Shown: one piece after another, positions 32,439-40,228 of the stretch
Layout: the number at the start of each line of letters is the position of its first letter
How positions within the stretch are numbered: position 1 is the first letter of the stretch
Assembly: GCF_022601875.1 (NCBI RefSeq)
Contig: NZ_JAKVIP010000030.1
Span: 1 to 42,120 of the forward strand
Source: Chryseobacterium sp. SSA4.19
Lineage (GTDB): Bacteria > Bacteroidota > Bacteroidia > Flavobacteriales > Weeksellaceae
Reading direction: 5' to 3'
DNA: 42,120 nt
Notes under the pieces: model-generated
Databases searched by the model: none
What the model saw: the letters and a program-made list of their open reading frames with translations, nothing else
What the model was told of the DNA's origin: nothing
Made by a program: the position numbers and the translations under genes

Positions 32439-33722
32439 ATGAAGCAGGGATTCCAATTTTTACTGTTCATCTTTTCATTAACCGTTTCTGCTCAAAAAGG
32501 GAATACGGATACTGCTCAGGTAGTCATTCCCGATCGTATAAATAGTATTGAAGCGCAGGCGAAACCTTACGTAATCATGATTTCCACAGATGGTTTCCGC
32601 TATGATTATGCTAAAAAATATAATGCTGAGCATCTTCTGAAGTTTGCAAATGAAGGCGTTCAGGCAAAAGCCATGATTCCGAGTTATCCCAGCATTACGT
32701 TCCCCAATCACTGGACATTAATCACCGGCCTTTATCCTTCTCACCATGGTTTAATTGATAATTATTTCTATGATTACAAGAAGAAAGAAAGTTATGCCAT
32801 GAGCGACAGAAAAAATGCAGAAGACGGAAGCTGGTATGGCGGCACTCCGCTTTGGGGCTTGGCTGAAAAGCAGGGAATGGTTTCGGCTTCCTTAATGTGG
32901 GTAGGCTCTGCGAGTGATGCAGGTGGAAAAAGGCCGACGTATTATTATCCTTATCATGAAAAATTTAGTCCTTCAGAGAAAATCGATAAAGTAATGAACT
33001 GGCTAAAATTACCCGCTGATAAAAGACCTCATTTTATTTCCTTATATTTTCCTGAAGTTGATGGAAGCGGACATCATTTCGGCCCGGATTCAAAAGAAAC
33101 TGAAAATGCCGTTCATCTGGTAGATCAGGCCATTGGGGAACTGGTTCGGAAAGTAAATGATACAGGACTTAAAAACGTGAATTTTATTTTTGTTTCAGAC
33201 CATGGCATGATAAAAATAGACAGCGGAAACCCCTTGGAAGTTCCTGCTGTTTTATTTGATAAAAAAAGATTTGATTTTTATAATTCACAGACTTTATTAA
33301 GGGTGTACGTTAAAAACCCTGATGAGGTTAAACGTGTTTTTAAAGAATTAAAGACCAGCAAAACAGAAAACTACGAAGTCTATCTGGATAGAAAGCTTCC
33401 CGGCTATCTTCATTTTAGTACAAGAGATGATCAATACAGCAGGATCGGACAGATTTTATTAGTTCCGAAAGCCCCGAAAATATTTTTGGAACAAGGAAAG
33501 AAAGCATCCATAGGAAAACATGGGTATGATCCCAAACTTGTTCCTGAAATGAAAGCCACATTTTTCGCCTGGGGACCAGAATTTAAAAATAATCTGGTGA
33601 TTGATGAATTTGGCAATGTCAATGTTTATCCTCTGGTAGCTGAGATTTTAGGGTTGAATATTGATCAGCCCATTGATGGGAAATTAAAAGTTTTAAAAAA
33701 GACATTAAAAGATCAAAAATAA
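32439..33722 (+). CDS. ENPP-like nucleotide pyrophosphatase/phosphodiesterase
   Basis: This is an alkaline-phosphatase-superfamily enzyme of the ectonucleotide pyrophosphatase/phosphodiesterase type, expected in the periplasm or exported. From ATG 32439 it has a signal peptide (ending TVSAQ) and about 408 mature residues. Metal and catalytic sites are visible: D51 in STDGFRYDY, the nucleophile T87 in PSITFPNHW, DGSGHHFGP, VSDHGM and KHGYDP. The longer frame starting at 32397 lacks a start before the signal peptide that makes sense. The natural substrate, nucleotide or phospholipid, cannot be told. It is transcribed alone and converges on the NmrA-like gene. Confidence 0.9.
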   Translation: MKQGFQFLLFIFSLTVSAQKGNTDTAQVVIPDRINSIEAQAKPYVIMISTDGFRYDYAKKYNAEHLLKFANEGVQAKAMIPSYPSITFPNHWTLITGLYPSHHGLIDNYFYDYKKKESYAMSDRKNAEDGSWYGGTPLWGLAEKQGMVSASLMWVGSASDAGGKRPTYYYPYHEKFSPSEKIDKVMNWLKLPADKRPHFISLYFPEVDGSGHHFGPDSKETENAVHLVDQAIGELVRKVNDTGLKNVNFIFVSDHGMIKIDSGNPLEVPAVLFDKKRFDFYNSQTLLRVYVKNPDEVKRVFKELKTSKTENYEVYLDRKLPGYLHFSTRDDQYSRIGQILLVPKAPKIFLEQGKKASIGKHGYDPKLVPEMKATFFAWGPEFKNNLVIDEFGNVNVYPLVAEILGLNIDQPIDGKLKVLKKTLKDQK

Positions 33723-33745
33723 AATTACATCTTTAAGCTAAAATG

Positions 33746-33784
33746 ATATAGTTTCGGCGAGCCAAAGGCTCGCCGAAACTATAT
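33746..33784. terminator. 18-bp perfect hairpin between convergent genes
   Basis: Arms 33746-33763 and 33767-33784 are perfect reverse complements around AAA. The centre contains GGCGAGCC-AAA-GGCTCGCC, related to the palindrome at 1350. The stretch lies between convergent genes and can end transcription on both strands, though no long T tract follows. Confidence 0.75.
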
Positions 33785-33807
33785 TTAAAGCTAATATGAA
33801 TTTTCAT

Positions 33808-34692
33808 TTAAGAATTAAATCGGGAAGCAAATTCCGTTGCAAAATCTTCTAATGTAGTGCCTGTCATAACCGGTGACCCATGCTCAACAAAATCTGCCTG
33901 TACAATTCCTGTTCTCATGCCTTTTCCCATTTCGGCATACAGCTCAGCCATTTCCTGAGGAAGACCTGCCTGGAGGGCACCATTTATATATTCTTCATCT
34001 GTAAATTCTATCCATGGTAAGGCGGGTTTACCAATCGCTGCACCCAGAATGGCAGCAAATTCAGAAGGGGTACGAATATCACTTACGGCATACCTTATAT
34101 TTTTACCTTCAGAAATTTTTAACAGTTCTTCTGCTGCTGCTTTTGCAATATCATTCGGATGCACCAGTGGGATACCTGTATGTTCCGGATAATTTCCGCC
34201 AATGATTCCGGCATTTTGAATCATCGGAATATCATTGAAAAAATTAATATAAAAATATCCGGCGCGTAAAAAGGTCACTGATACGTTTTCTAAATCAGAA
34301 TATAATTTTTCAATGTGATGGAGACCTTTGATCGGACCGGTCTCTACAGGAGATTCTGCACCTACACTGCTGAGCATAACCACTTTTTTAACATGGGCTT
34401 TTTTAATGGCGTCAGCATAATTTTTTCCTGCATTTACTGTATTTTCAACAATGTTTATGTTGCCCATATTTGGAGGTGTCATGACAAAAACAGAATCTGC
34501 TCCTCTAAATGTTCTCATTAAAAAATCCAGATCGGTAATAGAGCCGATTGCAGCTTTTCCTCTTAAGGATTCTATTTCAACTTTTTTAGATGGATTACTG
34601 CTGATGACAGTAACTTCATGTCCTTCTTTAATTAATTGTTGGGCTAATGGTTTCGCTACGTTTCCTAATGAGCCTGTGATGACAATTTTCAT
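33808..34692 (-). CDS. NmrA-like NAD(P)-binding oxidoreductase/sensor
   Basis: From the ATG at 34692 the protein has 294 aa. The N-terminal Rossmann motif is TGSLGNVAKP, and the NmrA-like segment ADSVFVMTPPNMGN follows. The family contains QorB-like quinone reductases and redox-sensing proteins that lack strong activity. The frame is open upstream to 34749, but the extra 19 residues have no Rossmann character and would run over the operator. It is divergent from the HxlR gene, an arrangement typical for quinone or electrophile response. The substrate cannot be assigned. Confidence 0.87.
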   Translation of the reverse strand: MKIVITGSLGNVAKPLAQQLIKEGHEVTVISSNPSKKVEIESLRGKAAIGSITDLDFLMRTFRGADSVFVMTPPNMGNINIVENTVNAGKNYADAIKKAHVKKVVMLSSVGAESPVETGPIKGLHHIEKLYSDLENVSVTFLRAGYFYINFFNDIPMIQNAGIIGGNYPEHTGIPLVHPNDIAKAAAEELLKISEGKNIRYAVSDIRTPSEFAAILGAAIGKPALPWIEFTDEEYINGALQAGLPQEMAELYAEMGKGMRTGIVQADFVEHGSPVMTGTTLEDFATEFASRFNS

Positions 34693-34718
34693 ATATAAAT
34701 ATTTTTTATTTCTGTAAA

Positions 34719-34732
34719 CAAAGGTATATTTG
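34719..34732. promoter_or_regulatory. Overlapping divergent -7 elements
   Basis: On the minus strand TACCTTTG (34726-34719) with TTG at 34749-34747, 20 bases away, serves the NmrA-like gene. On the plus strand TATATTTG (34725-34732) serves the HxlR gene, without a clear -33. The two elements share two bases. Confidence 0.6.
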
Positions 34733-34736
34733 TGCT

Positions 34737-34766
34737 TACTTTTATACAAGTACTTACCCTAAAGTA
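34737..34766. promoter_or_regulatory. Two tandem palindromic operators TACTT-N6-AAGTA
   Basis: TACTT-TTATAC-AAGTA lies at 34737-34752 and TACTT-ACCCTA-AAGTA at 34751-34766, overlapping by two bases with a 14-bp period. Both half-sites are perfect in both copies. They cover the predicted start of HxlR transcription and the minus-strand -33 element. A bound repressor would shut both genes. HxlR-family repressors such as YodB use similar dyads. Confidence 0.7.
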
Positions 34767-34772
34767 TGTATC

Positions 34773-35147
34773 ATGACATTAATTAAAGAGAGCTCTACCA
34801 TTCAGGAAAATAAAAGAAATATATTAGACCAGTGCCCTGTTATGTATGTGATGGAAAGGATCGGCGGCTTTTGGAAACCTATCATTTTATTCCAGCTTTC
34901 AACAGGAAGTAAGAGGTATAGTGAGCTAAAAAGAGCCATTCCGGAAGTAACTGAAAAAATGTTGATTCAACATTTAAAGCAGCTGGAGGCAGATGGACTG
35001 ATCATTAGAACGGCAAGGCCTGTTGTTCCGCCCCATGTGACCTATGAATTAAGTGAAGCAGGCAATAAACTGGCACCCGTTATCGATGCAATGGCAGACT
35101 GGGCTTTTGAAGATATGAAAGGGACTCATCATTGGAAACCGGTGTAG
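34773..35147 (+). CDS. HxlR-family transcriptional regulator
   Basis: The 124-aa winged-HTH protein has the HxlR signatures DQCPVMYVMERIGGFWKP at the N-terminus, SKRYSELKRAIPEVTEKML and the C-terminal AMADWAFED. C21 corresponds to the redox-sensing Cys of YodB/HypR-type members. The divergent neighbour is the NmrA-like reductase, and two palindromes lie in between, so it probably represses the pair and is relieved by electrophiles such as quinones. Only the Cys and architecture are seen directly; the inducer is inference. Confidence 0.9.
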   Translation: MTLIKESSTIQENKRNILDQCPVMYVMERIGGFWKPIILFQLSTGSKRYSELKRAIPEVTEKMLIQHLKQLEADGLIIRTARPVVPPHVTYELSEAGNKLAPVIDAMADWAFEDMKGTHHWKPV

Positions 35148-35448
35148 CTGTATAAAGTACATCTACTAAGAAGGCTGTTCAATTTAGAGATTTTCCATTA
35201 AAGAGATTCGGATACTGATAAGGTTTTATATCAGCCACAAACGGGTATTTCACATCGCTTTTCATCATTGTGTTTATAGGCATAATTAGTGCCTTCCATT
35301 TTAGAAATAATAATATACTGGTCGTAAAAGTCAAGTGTTTTCTGGATTTTCTTTTAGGAATCTCATCTTTACATAATAATAAGCCTGAATCTGTTGTATT
35401 GAAATAGAAAAATAGTAAATTTATTAAAGAATAAATTTGATATAAGGT
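35148..35448. other. Intergenic region before the carboxylesterase
   Basis: No convincing gene is present. A 114-codon minus-strand frame (35179-35523) overlaps the esterase start, is rich in Leu, Ile and Lys without a recognisable fold, and is probably a chance frame. Confidence 0.45.
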
Positions 35449-36777
35449 ATGACTGCACAACAGAATACAGGAATACATATTTTTAATACGCCTTTCGGGA
35501 AAATTCCAGCATTGAAGGAACATGGTGTTATAAGAGCCAGGAGTATCCGGTATGCACGTTCTGAGAGGTTTAAAAAACCTGTCTCTCTTCAGTCTGCTGA
35601 TTCAGAAGGGATTGCAGATAAGATACCTGTTTGTCCACAAAATATAAGTCCATTACTGGAGAGGCTGATCCAAAAAACAGTGCTGGGAAATTTTGAGCCT
35701 GATGAATCGACACAGTTTCTGACGATAACACGTCCTGAATATATTAATGAAAATGAAGAACTGCCTGTGATCGTCTGGATTCACGGAGGATCGTATGAAA
35801 TAGGATGTGGCGACCTTCCGACTTCCGATCCATCGGTTTGGGTAAAGGAGCAGAATATCATAGTCGTTTCGGTTTCTTATCGGTTGGGATTGTTCGGTTT
35901 TTTGGGTGGGACCAATGACAGGCCGGCAAACCTGGGATTGTTTGATATCATAGAAGCTTTGAAATGGATCAGGCGAAATATACGGTCTTTTGGAGGAAAT
36001 CCTGGTAATATTACCCTTTTCGGGCAGTCTTCAGGAGGTGATGCCATTGCTCATCTCATGATTTCCGAAGGAGTTGAAGGATTGTTTCATCGGGCGATTA
36101 TTCACAGTGCACCATTGGGATTCAGGCACAAAAGGCAGAAAATGTCTTACGAGTTTTTCCTGAAAACAGAAAGCCTCAAAAACGAGCTTGATCCTTTAAA
36201 AATGGTGGAAGGATATGTGAAGTTTTTACCCTCTTTCAAAAAATATGGCTTAAAAACTTCGATGCCGTTTTGTATCCAATATGGCTACCCTCCTTTATGT
36301 AAAGAAGAAGACAGCCTCGTAAAATGGAGGGAAAACGCGGGTAAATATGATGTGTTAATGGGTTCAAATCAGGATGAGACCTCATTTTATGTAAAAACGG
36401 CACAAGAGGGAATCTATACTTATTTAAATGAAAAGATACTCAATTTTATTGTCCGGTCTACTACAAAATCAATCTACGAAAAGCCGGCTCAGATTTTTTC
36501 GGAAAATTATGCAAAAGGAGGAGGAAATATTTATCTTTTCAGAATTCATTCAAAACTTAAGAATAATTATATCGGGGCATCACACTGCGTAGACCTGCCT
36601 TTAATTTTTGCCAATGAATCTGCATGGAAAGATTCTGAACTTTTAAAAGATGTTCCGTGGGAATATGTTTTTGAAAACGGTAAAAAGATTCGTGCCCTTT
36701 GGGCAGAGTTTGCCAGAAACGGAAACATTTCAGACCATTCTGAAAAACCGGAGATTCTCAATCTTCTTAAAGTTTAG
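35449..36777 (+). CDS. Type-B carboxylesterase/lipase family protein
   Basis: This alpha/beta-hydrolase of the carboxylesterase B family probably cleaves carboxylic esters. It has 442 aa and no clear signal peptide, so it is likely cytoplasmic. The oxyanion segment is VWIHGGSYEIG, the nucleophile elbow is GQSSGG (S194), an acidic region is QDETSFY and the His is expected in GASHCVDLPLIF. At 442 residues it is shorter than typical members (about 500-550). The start ATG at 35449 fits the conserved early segment FGKIPALKE. Substrate is unknown. It converges on the amylase gene. Confidence 0.88.
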   Translation: MTAQQNTGIHIFNTPFGKIPALKEHGVIRARSIRYARSERFKKPVSLQSADSEGIADKIPVCPQNISPLLERLIQKTVLGNFEPDESTQFLTITRPEYINENEELPVIVWIHGGSYEIGCGDLPTSDPSVWVKEQNIIVVSVSYRLGLFGFLGGTNDRPANLGLFDIIEALKWIRRNIRSFGGNPGNITLFGQSSGGDAIAHLMISEGVEGLFHRAIIHSAPLGFRHKRQKMSYEFFLKTESLKNELDPLKMVEGYVKFLPSFKKYGLKTSMPFCIQYGYPPLCKEEDSLVKWRENAGKYDVLMGSNQDETSFYVKTAQEGIYTYLNEKILNFIVRSTTKSIYEKPAQIFSENYAKGGGNIYLFRIHSKLKNNYIGASHCVDLPLIFANESAWKDSELLKDVPWEYVFENGKKIRALWAEFARNGNISDHSEKPEILNLLKV

Positions 36778-36806
36778 CAGCATCTTTAAACGATAAAAGT
36801 AGTTTA

Positions 36807-36846
36807 TTATTCTGTAGTATCGAATACTACCAGTACTACAGAATAA
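36807..36846. terminator. Bidirectional terminator with two alternative hairpins
   Basis: TTATTCTGTAGTA (36807-36819) pairs perfectly with 36834-36846. Alternatively GTAGTAT (36814-36820) pairs with ATACTAC (36824-36830). The two folds exclude each other. The element lies between convergent genes. Confidence 0.65.
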
Positions 36847-36875
36847 CAACTTTTATAATCTTTGAAAAGTGAATA

Positions 36876-38348
36876 TTATTCAGCAATCCAAACGCTTACA
36901 TTACCGGCAGGAACCGGGAAATTTCCCCAGCCGTTTTCATCGACAGTCACTTTATCTTCAATTCTGCCTAACAGGTCATAAAATGTTTTTCCGATATATT
37001 TTTTACCCATTTCCATAGGCTTTTCATACGCGTCTTTATTGCTCAGTACTATGGCACATCCCGAATGCTCTTCATCTCCTTCACGAACCCATCCCAGGCA
37101 GTTGGCATCTTCGAAATAGTCTCTTTGTTCACCATAAGCATAATGTTTACGAGCTTTCATCAATTCTTCAATCCCGTCCACTTTATCCAGGAATATTTCC
37201 TGGTCATTGCCTTCCCGGTCTTTATCAACATAATGGGCTCCGTACAGGTCAGGGTAAAATATACACGGATATCCGTCCTGCCTCAATAGAATCAGTGCAT
37301 AGGCCAACGGCTTAAACCAACTTTCCACAGGAGCTTCCAAATCCTGCAAAGGCTGAGTATCATGATTGTCTACCAAGGTTACTGAATGAAGTGGATCCTC
37401 TTTTGTTAAGGTTGAATCAAAAATCCTTCTCAGGTCATAAGAGCTTCCTTCATTAGAGGCGTTATGGAAGTTATGATGTAAAGAGCTGTCAAAAAGGCTC
37501 ATACACCCTTCGGTAACATCAATGTACTTTTGAAGCAATGGCAAACGGCCCGGAGCCCAATATTCTCCGACGGCAAAAATATTTTTGCCTGTATTGGAGC
37601 GTAACAGGGTAAGCCATTCTTTATAGAAATCATAAGAAATATGCTTTACGGCATCAAGTCTTACACCGTCAAAGTCGGTCTGGTCGAAGTACCATTTGGC
37701 CCAATAGTTAAGTTCTTCCCGAACATGAGGATTCCTGTGTTCGATATCATTGAACATCAGGTAATCATAATTTCCTTTTTCATCATCAATCATTTCTTCC
37801 CAGCCGTCTCCGTATTCGGATTTGATCTTATAAATATGGGAATCCATTCCTTCGGCATAATCTACGCCGCTGAAACAGGTAAAGTTCCATTCAAAATCAG
37901 AATATTTTTTATTCCTTGCAGGAAAGTTAAATTTTGTATAGGATTGAATATCAAATTCATCTGAAATAATTTTCTCCCGGTCTTCTTCATCTACTTTTAC
38001 GACCTTAAACGTTTCCAATTCATCACCACCTCCTTTATGGTTCAGTACAATGTCTACAATCACCTTGATGTTACGTTCTTTCATTGCTTTAATCGCGCTG
38101 AGGTAATCATCCTTGGTTCCATATTTTGTAGCTACTGTTCCTTTCTGATCAAATTCCCCCAAGTCAAAAAGGTCATATGTATCATATCCTACAGAATGTT
38201 CCCCGCCCGCGCCTTTATAAGCCGGTGGGAACCATATGGAAGTAATTCCGAGTTCGGCTAAATAATCTGCTTCTTTTTCTGCCTGTTTCCACAGTTTTCC
38301 ACCTTCTTCTATATACCAGTGGAAATACTGAATCATCGTCTCATTCAT
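36876..38348 (-). CDS. Cytoplasmic alpha-amylase (GH13)
   Basis: This glycoside hydrolase hydrolyses alpha-1,4-glucan. The 490-aa chain without signal peptide resembles cytoplasmic AmyA-type enzymes of GH13. The four conserved regions are visible: VDIVLNHKGGG, GVRLDAVKHI with nucleophile D232, VGEYW with acid/base E262, and VDNHDTQ with D330. It probably degrades internal glycogen or imported maltodextrin. The start is the ATG at 38348; the alternative Met5 would give nearly the same protein. It converges on the esterase and lies 44 bases after the polymerase gene on the same strand, so readthrough is possible. Confidence 0.94.
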   Translation of the reverse strand: MNETMIQYFHWYIEEGGKLWKQAEKEADYLAELGITSIWFPPAYKGAGGEHSVGYDTYDLFDLGEFDQKGTVATKYGTKDDYLSAIKAMKERNIKVIVDIVLNHKGGGDELETFKVVKVDEEDREKIISDEFDIQSYTKFNFPARNKKYSDFEWNFTCFSGVDYAEGMDSHIYKIKSEYGDGWEEMIDDEKGNYDYLMFNDIEHRNPHVREELNYWAKWYFDQTDFDGVRLDAVKHISYDFYKEWLTLLRSNTGKNIFAVGEYWAPGRLPLLQKYIDVTEGCMSLFDSSLHHNFHNASNEGSSYDLRRIFDSTLTKEDPLHSVTLVDNHDTQPLQDLEAPVESWFKPLAYALILLRQDGYPCIFYPDLYGAHYVDKDREGNDQEIFLDKVDGIEELMKARKHYAYGEQRDYFEDANCLGWVREGDEEHSGCAIVLSNKDAYEKPMEMGKKYIGKTFYDLLGRIEDKVTVDENGWGNFPVPAGNVSVWIAE

Positions 38349-38392
38349 AAATTGTAAATTGGTTTCTACAATATAGTGAAAAAATCAGACCA

Positions 38393-39487
38393 TCAGTCCT
38401 CAAATTCGGTAAACGGGATTTTTAACTGAACGGAAACAAGTTTCTTTTCTTCCGTATTCAGATGGGAAAGGGATAATCCCAGTAAACGGACGGGTTTATC
38501 GAAAGGCCTAAGTTCCCAAAGTTTTTTTCCGGTATTGAAATACTGTTCCGGTGATGAAAAATAAGTTTCCTTTGTTATGCTTCTGGTAAAGAGTGAGAAA
38601 TCCTTGTACTTTATTTTTAAAGTTAGTGATCTTCCCTGAATGTTGTTTTTCTGTAGTCGGGTATGGAGTTCTTCGCTTAAGCTCTGCAGCTTTTCATTGA
38701 TCTGCAGCTCGTCAAAAAGATCTTCCAGAAAAGTTCTTTCTACTGCGACACTCTTCTGGATCCGGTGAGGTTTTACTTCAGAAGTATGGATGCCGCGGAC
38801 GACATTATAATAGTAGGCTCCTGATTTTCCAAATAGCGTGGTAAGATCTTCTATCGATCTTTTTTTAAGATCTTTTCCTTTGTAAATACCTAAACTGAAC
38901 ATTTTATTGGCCGTTACTTTTCCTACGCCGTAGAATTTTTCGACGGGCAATTCTTCAAGGAAGCCTTCCAGCTTATCGGGATGGATGGTTTTTTGTCCGT
39001 TCGGCTTATTAATGTCTGAGGCTACTTTCGCAAGGAATTTATTTACGGAAATCCCTGCAGAAGCCGTTAAGCCGGTTTGTTCGAAAATTTTTTGCCGGAT
39101 TTCCTTTGCAATCTGGTTGGCCGATTCTATTCCTTTCTTATTTTCTGTAACATCAAGATAGGCTTCATCTAACGACAAAGGTTCTACCAGATCGGTATAT
39201 TCGTAAAAAATTTCACGGATCTGCCTTGATATTTCTTTATAACGCGGAAAGCGCGGAGATACAAAAATAAGATGCGGGCATTTTTCTTTTGCCGTTTTGC
39301 TGGGCATGGCAGAACGCACTCCGAATTTTCTCGCTTCATAGCTGGCTGCGGCTACCACGCCACGGTGCTGCCCGCCCACGGCAATAGCTTTTCCTTTTAA
39401 AGAAGGATTATCATGCTGTTCTACAGAAGCATAAAATGCATCCATATCCACGTGAATAATTTTTCGTATCGGAAAAGAAGAATCCAT
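38393..39487 (-). CDS. dinB: DNA polymerase IV (Y family)
   Basis: This is an error-prone translesion polymerase. I prefer the ATG at 39487 (364 aa) over one 7 codons upstream because the extra bases contain a -7 element TATCTTTG (39499-39492). The palm shows HVDMDAFYASVEQ with D14 and the steric-gate aromatic F17-Y18, and SLDEAYLD with D107 and E108. The helix-hairpin segment ELPVEKFYGVGKVTANKM and the little-finger domain follow. No beta-clamp motif stands out, though the last residues (LKIPFTEFED) could serve. No LexA-like box was recognised. If the -7 element is real, the transcript is nearly leaderless. Confidence 0.93.
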   Translation of the reverse strand: MDSSFPIRKIIHVDMDAFYASVEQHDNPSLKGKAIAVGGQHRGVVAAASYEARKFGVRSAMPSKTAKEKCPHLIFVSPRFPRYKEISRQIREIFYEYTDLVEPLSLDEAYLDVTENKKGIESANQIAKEIRQKIFEQTGLTASAGISVNKFLAKVASDINKPNGQKTIHPDKLEGFLEELPVEKFYGVGKVTANKMFSLGIYKGKDLKKRSIEDLTTLFGKSGAYYYNVVRGIHTSEVKPHRIQKSVAVERTFLEDLFDELQINEKLQSLSEELHTRLQKNNIQGRSLTLKIKYKDFSLFTRSITKETYFSSPEQYFNTGKKLWELRPFDKPVRLLGLSLSHLNTEEKKLVSVQLKIPFTEFED

Positions 39488-39491
39488 ACCG

Positions 39492-39499
39492 CAAAGATA
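39492..39499 (-). promoter_or_regulatory. -7 element before dinB
   Basis: TATCTTTG on the minus strand lies 4 bases before the preferred ATG. No TTG was found at the -33 position, so support is partial. Confidence 0.4.
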
Positions 39500-39573
39500 T
39501 GGATTCATAATTTTTATATTAACCTGTTATTCTAAGTAATGGACTTTACCACTTAAATTGCAAATACCAAATC

Positions 39574-40095
39574 CTATTTCAAAAGACGGTCAATGGTCGC
39601 CTGGATGTCCGGGTCTTCCGGAGAAATAGCGTAGTACTTGGCAATAGTGGATTTCTGATCGATGACCATATATCTCGGAATCCAGTTTAAATCAATGTAA
39701 TTATTGAAATCATTTTTCCATCCGGAAGAAAACCAGTAATTTTCTTTATCTTTCATATCAAAACGTTCCAGGCTTCTATCAAACCCTTCTTTTGAACGGT
39801 CAAGGGAAAAAAATATAAAATCAATCCCTTTATTATGTTCTTCAAGTTCCTTTGCTTTGGGAAGTGCTTTAAGACAGTCCCTACACCAGCCTGCCCAGAA
39901 ATCAAGAACGACTATTTTTCCTTTATGCTGATCCAGGACTTGTTGGATAGATATGCTTTTTCCTTGTTCATCTTCCATTTTCTGGCTAAGAGCTTCCTTT
40001 GAAAACTCAGTTTGTGAGACCCTAGGAACTTCCTGAGCACATCCTAAAGTAAAAATACTCAACATAATAACAGATAGCATTTCTTTCATTTTCAT
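39574..40095 (-). CDS. Thioredoxin-like lipoprotein (TlpA/ResA family)
   Basis: This is a redoxin-fold protein of 173 aa with a lipobox FTLGC (Cys19), so it is anchored in the envelope. The active site is WAGWCRDC (C71, C74) in a typical redoxin setting (VVLDFWAGWC, ALPKAKELEE). A later segment WIPRYMVIDQ carries the cis-Pro region. It is likely a thiol-disulfide reductase for exported proteins or for cytochrome maturation. The start at 40095 (MKMKEML) fits the signal peptide. The surface-protein gene upstream on the same strand ends in its own terminator. Confidence 0.9.
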   Translation of the reverse strand: MKMKEMLSVIMLSIFTLGCAQEVPRVSQTEFSKEALSQKMEDEQGKSISIQQVLDQHKGKIVVLDFWAGWCRDCLKALPKAKELEEHNKGIDFIFFSLDRSKEGFDRSLERFDMKDKENYWFSSGWKNDFNNYIDLNWIPRYMVIDQKSTIAKYYAISPEDPDIQATIDRLLK

Positions 40096-40171
40096 TTTTT
40101 TACAATGGTTCGTAATTTTAGATGGGGAAATGATGAATTAGTTAAAATAAATGATGTCAAAAAATTTAGGT

Positions 40172-40203
40172 AAAAAAAATTCATATCTGCTGGATATGAA
40201 TTT
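40172..40203 (-). terminator. Terminator of the seven-repeat surface protein gene
   Basis: The arms AAATTCATATC and GATATGAATTT enclose loop TGCTG-like bases, and on the minus strand a run of seven U residues follows. Confidence 0.8.
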
Positions 40204-40228
40204 CTATGTGTTTATTGTAGATAAAATA

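Noticed and set aside
35179..35523. 114-codon minus-strand frame before the esterase
   Set aside because: It overlaps the esterase start and shows no recognisable family; likely chance.
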